A stretch of 64,000 nt of DNA from Niabella drilacis (GCF_900101395.1 NZ_FMZO01000005.1:310001-374000), one strand, 5' to 3'; positions 16,471 to 25,214 are shown, numbered from the stretch's first letter. Notes: generated by a model from the sequence alone, not told the origin. Made by a program: numbers and translations.

Positions 16471-17493
16471 ATGCCAAAACAAAAAACAGCGGCTGTACCG
16501 GAACGGGTAGCGCCCATGCTTTGCAAATTAGTGAAAGAAGTGCCGGTGTTAAAAGACTATTTGTTTGAAGTTAAATGGGATGGCTACCGCATGATCGCCT
16601 ATGTACAGGATGGTAACGTACGCATGGAGTCCAGAAGCGGGCTTGACTATACGGCAAGATACCCCGAGATCGAAAAAGCGCTGAAAAGCCTGCAACGGAA
16701 CGTGATCATCGATGGAGAGGTAGTGGTTTTTAATAAGGCGGGCCGGCCCGATTTTGATGCGTTGCAACATTATAATGGGAACCATACACCGATCCGTTAC
16801 TGTGTCTTTGATCTGCTCTGGCTGGATGGTCAAAACCTGGAGCAACGTCCGCTTACCGAAAGAAAAACATTGCTGAAAAAGCTTGTTAGTAAAAGGCCTG
16901 TTTTCAGGTACAGCGAAAGTTTTGATGACGGGGCTGTTTTATATGAACAGATGCGGTCCCTGGACCTGGAAGGTGTGATAGCCAAGCGGAAGGAGAGTGT
17001 TTACCGGGAAGGTATGCGTGGTGCCGAGTGGCTGAAGATCCCGACCAGGAAGCGGCAGGAGTTCGTCATAGGGGGATGGGCCGAATCTGCCAGGGCGCGC
17101 TGCTTTAAAAGCCTTCTTTTTGGCGCTTACGATCATGGAATGTTTATATGGATCGGCCGCAGCGGTGGCGGCTACAAAGAAAAGGAGATGCCCGGGATTT
17201 TAAAAAAACTGAAAGCGCTGGAGATCAGCGATCCCCCCTTTATGAACCCCGTCCTCGACGCTAAAGGTGCGGTACTGCATTATGTGCGCCCTGAGCTTGT
17301 TGCCAATTTTGAATTTGCTGCCTGGACAAAAACAGGAAGGATCCGGAAACCTGCTATATTCCTGGGTTTCCGGAATGATAAAAGGCCGGAGGATGTGGTA
17401 AGGGAACTACCGGAAAGTGCCGGTACCATTCAACAGGAACTGAAGAAGGCGGAAACGGACCGCTCAAAACGCATCGCCGGTATGGGATATTGA
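16471..17493 (+). CDS. ATP-dependent DNA ligase (LigD ligase-domain type)
   Basis: The 340-residue protein starts with the nucleotidyltransferase motif I EVKWDGYR, with K35 as the adenylated lysine. It continues with motif III (VFDLLWLDG), motif IV (LEGVIAKR) and motif V (EWLKIPTRKRQEFVIGGW). The OB-fold domain follows (about 205-320), ending VANFEFAAWTKTGRIRKPAI. It corresponds to the free-standing ligase module of LigD, without the polymerase and phosphoesterase domains; no Ku gene is in the window. Together with the family X polymerase at 6904 it could support gap repair in non-growing cells. Confidence 0.9.
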   Translation: MPKQKTAAVPERVAPMLCKLVKEVPVLKDYLFEVKWDGYRMIAYVQDGNVRMESRSGLDYTARYPEIEKALKSLQRNVIIDGEVVVFNKAGRPDFDALQHYNGNHTPIRYCVFDLLWLDGQNLEQRPLTERKTLLKKLVSKRPVFRYSESFDDGAVLYEQMRSLDLEGVIAKRKESVYREGMRGAEWLKIPTRKRQEFVIGGWAESARARCFKSLLFGAYDHGMFIWIGRSGGGYKEKEMPGILKKLKALEISDPPFMNPVLDAKGAVLHYVRPELVANFEFAAWTKTGRIRKPAIFLGFRNDKRPEDVVRELPESAGTIQQELKKAETDRSKRIAGMGY

Positions 17494-17551
17494 TCCCTGC
17501 CGGGGATACAGGCGGGCTGCCGGTTGCTGCATTTTACTGTACCTGTGGCGA

Positions 17552-18565
17552 TTATTCGCGGCGCATTTTCTTATACACAAAGAAGCCGATGATCATGGGC
17601 AGCCAGAATGATAATGCACGGTATAAAAGGGTGATCACGAGCGCCTGGTTGAAAGGTACGCCCAGCCTTGAAAAAAAATAGGTCATACTGCTTTCGTACA
17701 GGATAAGCCCACCCGGAGCTACCGGTAACAGCGAAATGATGCGGGTGAGCAGAAAACCGGCAGATACTGTAAGCATATGTACAGGCGTACCAAAGCCACG
17801 GAACAGTGCCAGGATGGTAAAAGTGTCCGAAAGAAAGATCAGCACCTGCAGCCCGATGGCCCTGTACGCCGCACCCGGGTGTTCTTTAAAGAATGCTATA
17901 GGCCGTACCACGGGCCCGTTTGCAGCGGAGAATGTCTGCAGCATATTGCCCGGTTTCGCAAATAATTTAGCGGATGACAGCTTCTTTTTTAAAGCGCTGA
18001 TCACGCGTTTGTTGGCAAGCAGGTTTATTCCCATGCCCAATAAAAAATAAACCATAAAACCGATACCTAACAGGAGGTATAGCAAGCGGGGCATATATGA
18101 CCATAGCAGGCTAAACGCTGCTGTCAGGATGATGACGAGTTCGATGGCTGCGTAAAAACTCAGAAGCTCAACCGCTACAAGTGCAACGATATTATTGACC
18201 GCAACTTTATACTTATGCAGGTATTGAAACAGAAATGTATTTCCACTGATGCCGGCACTTGGTATGGTCTGATTGAAGAACAAAGTGATAAAGCTTATCT
18301 TGAAGAGCTTCCAAACGGTCTGACGGATGTGGATATGAAATCCTGTCAGCAACTGTTGATAAACGACCGCTCCGAAGAAATAGGTGCCGATCTGTCCCAA
18401 TACGGCCAGCAACAGCCAGCCGGGATTGATTTCCCGGAAAAGCCGGATATCTGTTTTGATTTCGCCAAAGTAGTAAACGGCAAACAGGGAAATCAGCATT
18501 GCCAGCCCATAGAAAATGAGATTTCCTTTTGAAAATAAGGTCTTTTTATCCGGTTCTTCAGTCAT
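17552..18565 (-). CDS. Lysylphosphatidylglycerol synthase-type membrane protein
   Basis: The 337-residue protein has about eight membrane segments and the LPG_synthase_TM (UPF0104) pattern: LFKISFITLFFNQTIPSAGI, then SGNTFLFQYLHKYKV, and near the C-terminus LLPVAPGGLILYESSMTYFF. It lacks a catalytic lysyl transferase domain. The frame is open to 18703, but the long version would overlap the next gene, and the ATG at 18565 (MTEEPDKKTLFSKGN) leads directly into the first membrane helix. A Met 12 codons further upstream is an alternative start. The family is associated with membrane lipid modification or lipid transport; the substrate is unknown. Confidence 0.8.
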   Translation of the reverse strand: MTEEPDKKTLFSKGNLIFYGLAMLISLFAVYYFGEIKTDIRLFREINPGWLLLAVLGQIGTYFFGAVVYQQLLTGFHIHIRQTVWKLFKISFITLFFNQTIPSAGISGNTFLFQYLHKYKVAVNNIVALVAVELLSFYAAIELVIILTAAFSLLWSYMPRLLYLLLGIGFMVYFLLGMGINLLANKRVISALKKKLSSAKLFAKPGNMLQTFSAANGPVVRPIAFFKEHPGAAYRAIGLQVLIFLSDTFTILALFRGFGTPVHMLTVSAGFLLTRIISLLPVAPGGLILYESSMTYFFSRLGVPFNQALVITLLYRALSFWLPMIIGFFVYKKMRRE

Positions 18566-18680
18566 CGCATTGAAATCATTTAAATTGAAGCCCTGTATCA
18601 TAAAAAGCAGTTGCCCGTTAGATCGCAGTTGTGTTCGATTGTTAATGCGTTGCGGATTGCCGGCTTGATTCTTTCCAGGG

Positions 18681-19433
18681 TCATAGCTCATACTGGTACC
18701 CAAGACTTATTACTGCAGCACCCGTTCTGTTTCTTCCGTTGGCGCTGTTTTTCTGGATGACGATGATGCCGTAATTACCGCCTACTTCAAGAAAAATGCT
18801 GCCGGAAATGATTTTACGTCCTAAACCCATGTGCCCGGTAATACCGGTATTAAAGCGGTGCAGGTCGTTGGCAATATTGTCTTCATTGTTGAACGACCGG
18901 GGCTGCGGATCAAGCGGCTGCGTTTTGTTTTCGTCAGGATAGATAATGCTGGATCCGCTTGTCCTGTTTTTTGCGCCTAAAAGATAACTGGCAAAGGGCC
19001 CCGCAGCTATATATACATCCCATTTCTTTTGGGGATTCAGATGGTATTTGACAAGGACCGGCAACAGGAAATATGCCAGTTTGGTTTCGCTTGTATAGTC
19101 GGCATACAGGTAGGCCGGCGCTTCCCCGGGGGGAAACAGGGGAGCCATCTCCCCGGGCACCGGAAACGCCTGCAGCCCGTTCTTTCTCCCGCCCTGAAGG
19201 GAGTACTCCAGTTGCGGCTGGATCGAGAAGCTCCTGCTGAACTTATATTCGGCATGCAGGGCAGCGTCCTGGTAGGCTTGTGACCTGTATCCGGAACTTA
19301 AAGGATTGTCTGAGCCCGCTGCATGTAAACTGGGAATGCTGACGCCTGGTTTGAAGGCAATTTCAATATTTCGCTGGGCGCGGGAAAAGCCGGCGATGGA
19401 AATAACGATTATGATAAGGATATACTTTTTCAT
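18681..19433 (-). CDS. PorT-like outer-membrane beta-barrel protein
   Basis: The 250-residue protein has a signal peptide (MKKYILIIIVISIAGFSRAQ), then alternating beta strands typical of small outer-membrane barrels: RNIEIAFKPGVSIPSL, HAEYKFSRSFSIQPQLEYSL, YFLLPVLVKYHLNPQKKWDV, YIAAGPFASYLLGAK, and a C-terminal strand AAVISLGYQYEL ending near an aromatic residue. It fits the PorT/outer-membrane-protein-beta-barrel family common in Bacteroidota. Its role is unknown. An Fnr-like site lies 105 bases upstream, the last island site on this side. Confidence 0.8.
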   Translation of the reverse strand: MKKYILIIIVISIAGFSRAQRNIEIAFKPGVSIPSLHAAGSDNPLSSGYRSQAYQDAALHAEYKFSRSFSIQPQLEYSLQGGRKNGLQAFPVPGEMAPLFPPGEAPAYLYADYTSETKLAYFLLPVLVKYHLNPQKKWDVYIAAGPFASYLLGAKNRTSGSSIIYPDENKTQPLDPQPRSFNNEDNIANDLHRFNTGITGHMGLGRKIISGSIFLEVGGNYGIIVIQKNSANGRNRTGAAVISLGYQYEL

Positions 19434-19537
19434 TTTGTTTCAGTTTTTAACAGCAGTGTCTGGTTTGATTACCGCGTATGGGCCGGAACTTCTTATCAGG
19501 CTTTATAAAATTATCACCATCACCGAAGCATTTTTAA

Positions 19538-19549
19538 TGATGCAGGTCA
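19538..19549. promoter_or_regulatory. Fnr-like palindrome upstream of the outer-membrane protein gene
   Basis: The sequence ATGATGCAGGTCAC fits TGAY-N4-RTCA and lies 105 bases upstream of the leftward barrel protein gene starting at 19433. Confidence 0.5.
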
Positions 19550-19907
19550 CCATGAGGTATGATGTCCGTTAGATCGTATTGCCCGGTAGCCTGGCCGGGT
19601 TTTCATACCTTCGGGGAGTGAGCGCATTACGATCATCCGGCGAAAAAAACTGATTGCCAGACTGATCAAAAACTGTTCTTGGTAACGCATCCCGGTACTT
19701 TGATATTTGCTTTTCTCAGGACTTGAAAAAAAGAGGGTTCCTGCCTTTGAAACATGTACCGTCCTGCTAAAAAGATGTATTAACGGCTATCCGGCAGCAT
19801 CCCCGGACCTACAGGCGAGCGGGGTATTGTTTGTGTAGTGGTTCCCGGGCTTTTAAAACCGTCGGAAGTGTGGGGTACGGTTAGGCGGGCCCGAACAAAA
19901 TTATGCT

Positions 19908-19963
19908 TGTGTAACCAAAGTAGCTGTACAGGTTTGGGAATAGTTGCAGATTTGCTGCATCAA
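19908..19963 (+). promoter_or_regulatory. Shared two-part promoter box, copy 1 (exporter gene)
   Basis: A 21-bp box with core GTAACCAAAGTAGCTGTA begins at 19908, and TTTGCTGCATCAA begins 43 bases later at 19951. The same two elements at the same spacing lie upstream of the persulfide dioxygenase gene (20804-20859), differing at 1 of 21 and 2 of 13 positions. The second element is close to the exporter ATG at 19969, so it probably overlaps the transcription start; the first is likely an operator or an upstream promoter part. Confidence 0.6.
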
Positions 19964-19968
19964 TTTTA

Positions 19969-20769
19969 ATGATAATGGTTATTGCAGGTTATCTGGCATC
20001 GGTTCTTATCGGCATTTCCCTGGGGCTCATCGGCGGAGGTGGCAGCATCCTTACGGTTCCCGTATTGGTATACCTGTTTGGGATCGACCCGGTATCGGCT
20101 ACTGCTGATTCCCTTTTTATTGTAGGGGTTACCAGTGCCGTAGGATCGGTGGCCTATCTGAAAAAGGGATTGGTGCATGTCCGTACCGCCGTTATTTTTG
20201 GCATCCCGTCCATTGGCGCCGTTTTTTTAACAAGAGCTTATATCCTTCCTTTTATCCCCGAAACGGTGTTCAGCATAGCAGGCATTGCCGTTACAAAGGG
20301 GGCATTGTTAATGTTGCTTTTTGCAGTACTGATGCTCCTGGCTTCTTACAGCATGATAAGAGGAGAACGAAAGCCGGCATGCTCCCCTGTGCTGCGGCAG
20401 CATCCCCGGTACCTGCCATTGATAATGCAGGGGGCTTTTATCGGGCTTATTACCGGGCTGGTGGGGGCAGGTGGTGGTTTCCTGATCATTCCCGCGTTGG
20501 TAAACCTGCAAAAATTACCGGTAAAGACCGCCATCGGTACATCGCTGGTCATTATTTCGGTTAATTCATTATTGGGATTTTTCTTTTCCTTAACCCATAA
20601 CGCCGTACAGTGGGGACTGTTGGGTGTTATTGCTTTTATTGCGATAGCGGGCATCCTGGTCGGTAGCTATTTTTCGGGAAAGGTGAATGGAAAAATACTG
20701 AAACCCGCTTTTGGCTGGTTTGTGCTGGTAATGGGCATTTATATCCTGGTGAAGGAGCTCGTCAGGTAG
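19969..20769 (+). CDS. TauE/SafE-family sulfite/sulfonate exporter
   Basis: The 266-residue protein has about eight membrane segments in two repeats, each carrying a glycine-rich signature: ISLGLIGGGGSILTVPVLVY near the start and GLITGLVGAGGGFLIIPALV at about residue 160. This is the TauE/SafE (DUF81) pattern. The family exports sulfite, sulfoacetate and similar organosulfur anions. Its position and promoter shared with the persulfide operon suggest that it removes sulfite or another oxidised sulfur product. Starts at residue 1 or 3 (MIMVIAGY) are equally possible. Confidence 0.87.
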   Translation: MIMVIAGYLASVLIGISLGLIGGGGSILTVPVLVYLFGIDPVSATADSLFIVGVTSAVGSVAYLKKGLVHVRTAVIFGIPSIGAVFLTRAYILPFIPETVFSIAGIAVTKGALLMLLFAVLMLLASYSMIRGERKPACSPVLRQHPRYLPLIMQGAFIGLITGLVGAGGGFLIIPALVNLQKLPVKTAIGTSLVIISVNSLLGFFFSLTHNAVQWGLLGVIAFIAIAGILVGSYFSGKVNGKILKPAFGWFVLVMGIYILVKELVR

Positions 20770-20803
20770 CCGCGATGCATGCGTGATTGAAAATATTTCT
20801 CCC

Positions 20804-20859
20804 TGTGTAACAAAAGTAGCTGTATAAAAGCCTTCATAGCAGGAAATTCGCTGTATCAA
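20804..20859 (+). promoter_or_regulatory. Shared two-part promoter box, copy 2 (persulfide operon)
   Basis: The core GTAACAAAAGTAGCTGTA (box from 20804) and TTCGCTGTATCAA (from 20847) repeat the architecture at 19908, with the same 43-base offset. The operon ATG follows at 20887, 27 bases after the second element. Confidence 0.6.
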
Positions 20860-20886
20860 AAAATAATAGTATTAAAATAAAATAGC

Positions 20887-22305
20887 ATGTTCTTTCAACA
20901 CATTTACGATCAAAACCTGGCACAGGGCAGTTACCTGGTCGGTTGCCAGGCAACCGGAGAAGCGATGGTAATAGACGCCAGGAGGGATACCGATATTTAC
21001 CTGGAGCTTGCGGCAGCAAACGGTCTCCGCATCACGCATATAGCAGAAACGCATATTCATGCCGACTTTCTTTGCGGTTCCAGGGAGCTTGCCGCTGTTA
21101 CAGGAGCAACGATGTACCTCTCGGACGAAGGAGGTAAAGACTGGCAGTACCAATTTCCACACCAGGGACTAAAGGACGGCGACCGCATCAGGGTCGGCAA
21201 CCTGAGTTTTGAAGTCATGCACACACCGGGGCACACACCTGAGAGTATCAGTTTCCTGCTGACGGACCACCCGGCCACGGATAAGCCGGTCATGCTGTTT
21301 ACCGGTGATTTTGTATTTGTAGGAGATGTTGGCCGCCCCGATCTTTTGGAAAAAGCAGCAGGGATCATGGGCACAAAAGAGGCAGGCGCCCGGCAGCTGT
21401 TCCAGTCGCTTAAAAAGTTTGCGGCGCTTCCTGATTATGTACAGGTATGGTCGGCACATGGCGCCGGTTCGGCCTGTGGAAAAGCCCTGGGTGCGGTACA
21501 CAGCAGTACCGTAGGGTATGAAAAGATCCGCAACTGGGCATTTCAATACGGAGCGGACGAGCCGGCATTTACGGAGTATCTTTTATCGGGTCAACCCGAG
21601 CCGCCCGCCTATTTTGCAATGATGAAACGGCTGAACAAGGAGCCGCGCCCCCTGCTGATAGCGGTTCCGCAGCATACCCGGTTATCCAAAGAACAATTCA
21701 TGACGGCTTACAACAAAGGTATGCGGGTGATCGATACCCGCAGTAAGGCAGATTTTGCAAAAGGGTTTATACCGGGAAGCCTGAACATCCAGGGCAATCA
21801 TTCTTTTTCCACCTGGTGCGGCTGGTTGCTGAATTACCAGGAACAGTTCATGCTTATTGCCGATGGCCATCAAATGGAGGACCTGACGCGTAAGCTGATG
21901 CGGATCGGCCTGGATAATATATACGGCTATATTTCAGATATAGAAGACCTGGGGACCCAACTGCAGGCGGCGGATCTTATTGCTCTTGACGCATTTAAAA
22001 CTGCTGTTGGCAATGCGGAGGTACAGATCGTGGATGTGCGGGGCGCGGCTGAATATGAAGCGGGGCATATAGCAGGAGCTTCCCATGTTTTTGTGGGAAC
22101 GCTTGAAAAAAACCTGGATAAGATCCGTAAGGACAAACCGGTAATCATTCATTGCCAGGCCGGTGACCGTTCCACCATTGCCTGTTCCATACTTGCAAAA
22201 AACGGGTTTAAAAATATAAAGAATTTCCCGGGCGGAATGAAAGAATGGCTAAGCGCCGGGGGCAAGGTTGTTACCGGCAATGCGGTATCGCAGGATAACA
22301 TTTAA
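20887..22305 (+). CDS. Persulfide dioxygenase-like MBL protein fused to rhodanese domains
   Basis: The 472-residue protein has an MBL-fold N-terminal half (1-240) with the metal motif HIHADFLCGS (H-x-H-x-D), then HTPGHTPES and GDFVFVGDVGRPDLL, which match persulfide dioxygenases (ETHE1-like). Two rhodanese domains follow. The first (about 270-350) lacks a catalytic Cys at the expected loop; the second (about 365-465) has HCQAGDRS with the active Cys. Such enzymes oxidise glutathione or protein persulfide to sulfite with O2 and transfer sulfane sulfur. It heads the sulfur operon. Confidence 0.92.
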   Translation: MFFQHIYDQNLAQGSYLVGCQATGEAMVIDARRDTDIYLELAAANGLRITHIAETHIHADFLCGSRELAAVTGATMYLSDEGGKDWQYQFPHQGLKDGDRIRVGNLSFEVMHTPGHTPESISFLLTDHPATDKPVMLFTGDFVFVGDVGRPDLLEKAAGIMGTKEAGARQLFQSLKKFAALPDYVQVWSAHGAGSACGKALGAVHSSTVGYEKIRNWAFQYGADEPAFTEYLLSGQPEPPAYFAMMKRLNKEPRPLLIAVPQHTRLSKEQFMTAYNKGMRVIDTRSKADFAKGFIPGSLNIQGNHSFSTWCGWLLNYQEQFMLIADGHQMEDLTRKLMRIGLDNIYGYISDIEDLGTQLQAADLIALDAFKTAVGNAEVQIVDVRGAAEYEAGHIAGASHVFVGTLEKNLDKIRKDKPVIIHCQAGDRSTIACSILAKNGFKNIKNFPGGMKEWLSAGGKVVTGNAVSQDNI

Positions 22306-22316
22306 AATAAATAATT

Positions 22317-22634
22317 ATGGGACTTTTTTCGTCGTTGTTTGGAAAAAAAGACGCAACTCAATTAGCAGCTGTGATAGCGGCGGGGGCCTTCCTGGTAGAT
22401 GTACGGACCCCCGAAGAATTTTTAGCCGGCAGTGTAAAAGGTGCGGTGAATATTCCGCTGGATCAGCTGCAGGGAAGATTAGCGGCATTCAAAAACAAGA
22501 ACGCCATTGTCGTATTCTGCAGAAGCGGTGGCCGCAGCAGTATGGCAAAACGGCTATTGACACAAAATGGTTTTGATAATGTGATCAATGGAGGCAGCTG
22601 GCAACAGGTAAACAGGATTCGGTCTCAAAAATAG
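22317..22634 (+). CDS. Single-domain rhodanese
   Basis: This 105-residue protein has the rhodanese core DVRTPEEFLAGSVKGAVNIP and the active-site loop FCRSGGRS with C68 as the persulfide-carrying cysteine. There is no signal peptide; the first residues GLFSSLFGKK are amphipathic. It probably shuttles sulfane sulfur between the dioxygenase upstream and the thioredoxin or transporters downstream. It starts 11 bases after the preceding gene and its stop abuts the next ATG. Confidence 0.92.
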   Translation: MGLFSSLFGKKDATQLAAVIAAGAFLVDVRTPEEFLAGSVKGAVNIPLDQLQGRLAAFKNKNAIVVFCRSGGRSSMAKRLLTQNGFDNVINGGSWQQVNRIRSQK

Positions 22635-22640
22635 ATGCGT

Positions 22641-22850
22641 ATGAAAAAGAATATAGGAACAACAGACAAAGCCCTGCGCCTGCTTGTGGCCGTGGCCATT
22701 TTGGGCGCCTGTCTGGCAAACCGGATCCAGGGTATAACCGCGGTGATCCTGGGGATACTGGCCGGCATCCTGTTGCTTACTTCCGTTGCAGGCATTTGCC
22801 CGCTTTACCGGTTATTCGGTATCAACACTATAAAAAAAAGAAGAACATGA
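22641..22850 (+). CDS. DUF2892-type small membrane protein
   Basis: The protein has 69 residues from the second Met (MKKNIGTTDKALRLLVAVAI); a Met two codons earlier immediately follows the rhodanese stop. It has two membrane helices and the ending GICPLYRLFGINT, which is the pattern of the DUF2892 segment often fused to rhodaneses, as in YgaP. The G-x-C-P-L-Y-R motif places one conserved Cys at the membrane surface, so it may receive sulfur from a rhodanese. Its stop overlaps the next ATG. Confidence 0.85.
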   Translation: MKKNIGTTDKALRLLVAVAILGACLANRIQGITAVILGILAGILLLTSVAGICPLYRLFGINTIKKRRT

Positions 22851-23080
22851 AAATATCAGCATCAAGTTGGAGCAGGATACGTTTATTGCGGTTAGTGGCC
22901 GGACTGTTGATCATTTTGGCAGCGATCCAAACAAAAGAATGGCTGCTGATGACCGGAGGTGTGGTGCTTTCGGCAATGGCGCTGCTGAATACAGGCTGCT
23001 GTAGCACTTCCTCCTGTAACAGGCCTGCCCCGCAAAATAATAAACAGACCGATGCTGTCAGCTATGAAGAAGTTCACTAA
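22847..23080 (+). CDS. Cys-rich small membrane protein of the sulfur operon
   Basis: The 77-residue protein has two hydrophobic helices (LLRLVAGLLIILAAIQT, WLLMTGGVVLSAMALLN) followed by a cysteine cluster NTGCCSTSSCN and a polar tail. The layout parallels DUF2892 proteins, with the extra cysteines in place of the single conserved one. The ATG at 22847 overlaps the preceding stop (ATGA). The cysteines suggest sulfur relay or metal binding, which is inference. Confidence 0.75.
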   Translation: MKISASSWSRIRLLRLVAGLLIILAAIQTKEWLLMTGGVVLSAMALLNTGCCSTSSCNRPAPQNNKQTDAVSYEEVH

Positions 23081-23288
23081 AAGCCACCTGCTGGTACTGG
23101 CTGGTGTGATCGCCGGTGCCATTGCAGGATATTGCTACTGGAAGTTCACCGGCTGCCGTTCAGGGAGCTGCGCGATCACTTCAAAACCGCTGAACAGTAC
23201 GATCTACGGTGCGGTTATGGGCGGACTTTTATTTTCAATATTTAAAAAGAAGGAGGAATCATCACATGACATTCCAGGAAATGATTAA
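23064..23288 (+). CDS. DUF6132-like small membrane protein
   Basis: The 74-residue protein (MKKFTKSHLLVLAGVIAGAI start) has two membrane helices joined by YWKFTGCRSGSCAITSKP. This C-x4-C loop between helices, followed by STIYGAVMGGLLFSIFKKK, matches the DUF6132 family found beside rhodaneses in Bacteroidota. It overlaps the preceding gene by 17 bases and the thioredoxin start by 23 bases, indicating tight translational coupling. Function is unknown, but the paired Cys fit a membrane thiol relay. Confidence 0.78.
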   Translation: MKKFTKSHLLVLAGVIAGAIAGYCYWKFTGCRSGSCAITSKPLNSTIYGAVMGGLLFSIFKKKEESSHDIPGND

Positions 23289-23559
23289 CGGCGACAAGCC
23301 GGTGCTGGTAGATTTTTTTGCAGCATGGTGCGGGCCCTGTAAAATGATGACGCCGGTGCTGGAAGCATTGAAGCAACGCATCGGGGACCGTGCACGCATT
23401 ATTAAAATTGATGTAGACAAAAACCCGCAGGCCACCGTTGCTTTCGGGGTTCAGGGGGTACCTGCCTTTATCCTGTTTAAAGGCGGAGCAGTACGGTGGC
23501 GTCAGTCCGGTGTGTTACCGGCAGGTGAACTGGAGCGATTGATCAACGAAAACCAATAA
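23266..23559 (+). CDS. Thioredoxin
   Basis: The 97-residue protein has the thioredoxin active site W21-C22-G-P-C25, the buried Asp in LVDFFAAW and the cis-Pro loop GVPAFILF. I chose the ATG at 23266, which follows a strong ribosome binding site AAGGAGGA at 23250-23257, unusual for this phylum. The N-terminus lacks a signal peptide, so it is cytoplasmic. It probably reduces persulfides on the rhodaneses. Confidence 0.93.
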   Translation: MTFQEMINGDKPVLVDFFAAWCGPCKMMTPVLEALKQRIGDRARIIKIDVDKNPQATVAFGVQGVPAFILFKGGAVRWRQSGVLPAGELERLINENQ

Positions 23560-23565
23560 TACAAC

Positions 23566-24129
23566 ATGATAGAATTGATAAAACAGCCCTGGCCCTGGTA
23601 TGTGGCAGGCCCGCTGATCGGTCTGACCGTTCCGGTACTTTTAATAGCCGGTAATAAATCCTTCGGCATCAGTTCCTCACTGCGGCATATCTGCGCCTCC
23701 TGTGTGCCTGCCAATATCCCGTTCTTTCAATATGACTGGAGAAAGGAAGCCTGGAATCTCTTTTTTGTATTGGGCATCTTTTTAGGGGGTGGCATGGCCC
23801 TGTACCTGTTATCGGCGCCCCATTCCATCGAAGTGCATCCCGCGCTCCTGCAGGAGCTGGCTGGTTATGGCATCACAGGTACGGATCACCTGGTACCCGG
23901 TGCCCTTATCAGCTGGCAGTCGCTGTTTACTTTAAGAGGATTTATCGTAATGACAGGCGGGGGCTTTTTAGTAGGTTTTGGAGCAAGGTATGCCGGCGGT
24001 TGTACCAGCGGGCATGCTATAACGGGGTTGTCGAACCGGCAATTACCCTCGTTGATCGCCACTATTTTCTTTATGGCAGGTGGTTTCATTATGGCGAACC
24101 TTATCCTGCCGTTCATTCTCAAACTTTAA
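23566..24129 (+). CDS. YeeE/YedE half-transporter, first part
   Basis: The 187-residue membrane protein has the YeeE/YedE (DUF395) pattern: [32 protein letters not shown] with paired Cys, and [16 protein letters not shown] with the conserved channel Cys. Full-length TsuA-type proteins are about 350 residues; here the function is split over two genes, this one and the next. The family imports thiosulfate or moves other sulfur species through the inner membrane. Confidence 0.88.
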   Translation: MIELIKQPWPWYVAGPLIGLTVPVLLIAGNKSFGISSSLRHICASCVPANIPFFQYDWRKEAWNLFFVLGIFLGGGMALYLLSAPHSIEVHPALLQELAGYGITGTDHLVPGALISWQSLFTLRGFIVMTGGGFLVGFGARYAGGCTSGHAITGLSNRQLPSLIATIFFMAGGFIMANLILPFILKL

Positions 24130-24144
24130 ATAAAACAGTGATAT

Positions 24145-24669
24145 ATGCAGGAGCAGGGGCAATATAAAATACACGAGGCGGCCGTAACGGACAGGGATCC
24201 CGGAACACGCTCGTTAGACGCGATCTGTATCAATGAAAGCCGGCTGGAGCACAGGTGGTATCACAGCCTCAAGTACCTGGCTGTCGGGGTGTTGTTTGGT
24301 ATACTCATGGTGAAAGCCGAAGTGGTCAGCTGGTTTCGTATACAGGAGATGTTCCGGTTGCAGTCATTCCATATGTATGGCATCATCGGGAGTGCTGTGG
24401 CAACCGGTATGCTTTCGGTTTGGCTGATTAAAAAATTCAGGATAAAAACCATTTATGGTGAGCCGGTGATGCTTTCATCCAAAACCTTCAACAAAGGGCA
24501 GGTTTATGGCGGGCTGATCTTCGGTTTGGGATGGGCCATGACCGGCGCCTGCCCGGGGCCGCTTTTTGCACAGATCGGAACCGGCAGCAGCGTGGTGGTA
24601 GTTACGCTTTTGAGCGCCGTAGCAGGGACCTGGGTTTATGGCTGGCTGAGAAAAAAACTGCCGCATTAG
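24145..24669 (+). CDS. YeeE/YedE half-transporter, second part
   Basis: The 174-residue protein has a 40-residue polar N-terminal extension, then four membrane segments and the second-half signature GLIFGLGWAMTGACPGPLFA, whose Cys is the conserved channel residue. It follows its partner by 15 bases and ends the sulfur operon. The two halves together would give one pore with two Cys gates. Confidence 0.87.
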   Translation: MQEQGQYKIHEAAVTDRDPGTRSLDAICINESRLEHRWYHSLKYLAVGVLFGILMVKAEVVSWFRIQEMFRLQSFHMYGIIGSAVATGMLSVWLIKKFRIKTIYGEPVMLSSKTFNKGQVYGGLIFGLGWAMTGACPGPLFAQIGTGSSVVVVTLLSAVAGTWVYGWLRKKLPH

Positions 24670-25214
24670 CCGCCCGGCTGCCTTCGTAGCCGGCAACGGC
24701 CAGGGTTCATAAAAACGGTTGCCGGAGCTCCTGTGAATATTCCGTTTCCGGTTTTTGATTCCCGGAAGCCCATGGGCCTCCGGTACCTGCTTATATGGTT
24801 CCGCACCGTCAGGTTAAACGGGGTAGTAATTGCTCCTTGCTTCATACACCCCATAAGTGGAAGCAGGGAATTGGGAAGCCCGTAAAAAAGGTTATGGATG
24901 ATCCGGTCATAACCCTGAAAGACAGGTATACGGTCGCCATCATAGTAGAGAAACCAGTGTGTTGTTTATTCCTTAAGCCATACGGGTGATATAGTTCCGG
25001 GGACAAAGCCATCCGATAGCCCATGCATCTGGATAATAAAAATGCAGTTCCCGCTCCTGTTGAACAAGGCATCTGCCAGTACTTTTGCCGCATCTGCATA
25101 CCCCGTGCTCAATAACCCATGAAATATACGGTTGTTATACTGATCAAAGGTCTATCGCATCTTCCGCTGTACCGGCGTTGTACGTCTTAAACCCTGATCT
25201 GCCACCCTGTAAAA

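Larger units (their letters stand above)
19434..19968. other. Intergenic region between island and sulfur module
   Basis: This 535-base gap holds an Fnr-like site at 19538, a weak CCCGG-CCGGG hairpin followed by TTTT at 19582-19603, and the regulatory box at 19908. I see no gene in it. Confidence 0.5.

Noticed and set aside
18565-18703. Longer N-terminus for the lysylphosphatidylglycerol synthase-type protein
   Set aside because: The extra 46 residues are polar, low in complexity typical of coding DNA, and would overlap the barrel protein gene.
24842-25145. Possible glycoside hydrolase remnant on the minus strand after the sulfur operon
   Set aside because: About 58 residues (FDQYNNRIFHGLLSTGYADA onward) look protein-like but the match is from memory and too short; I kept it only as a note in the intergenic entry.
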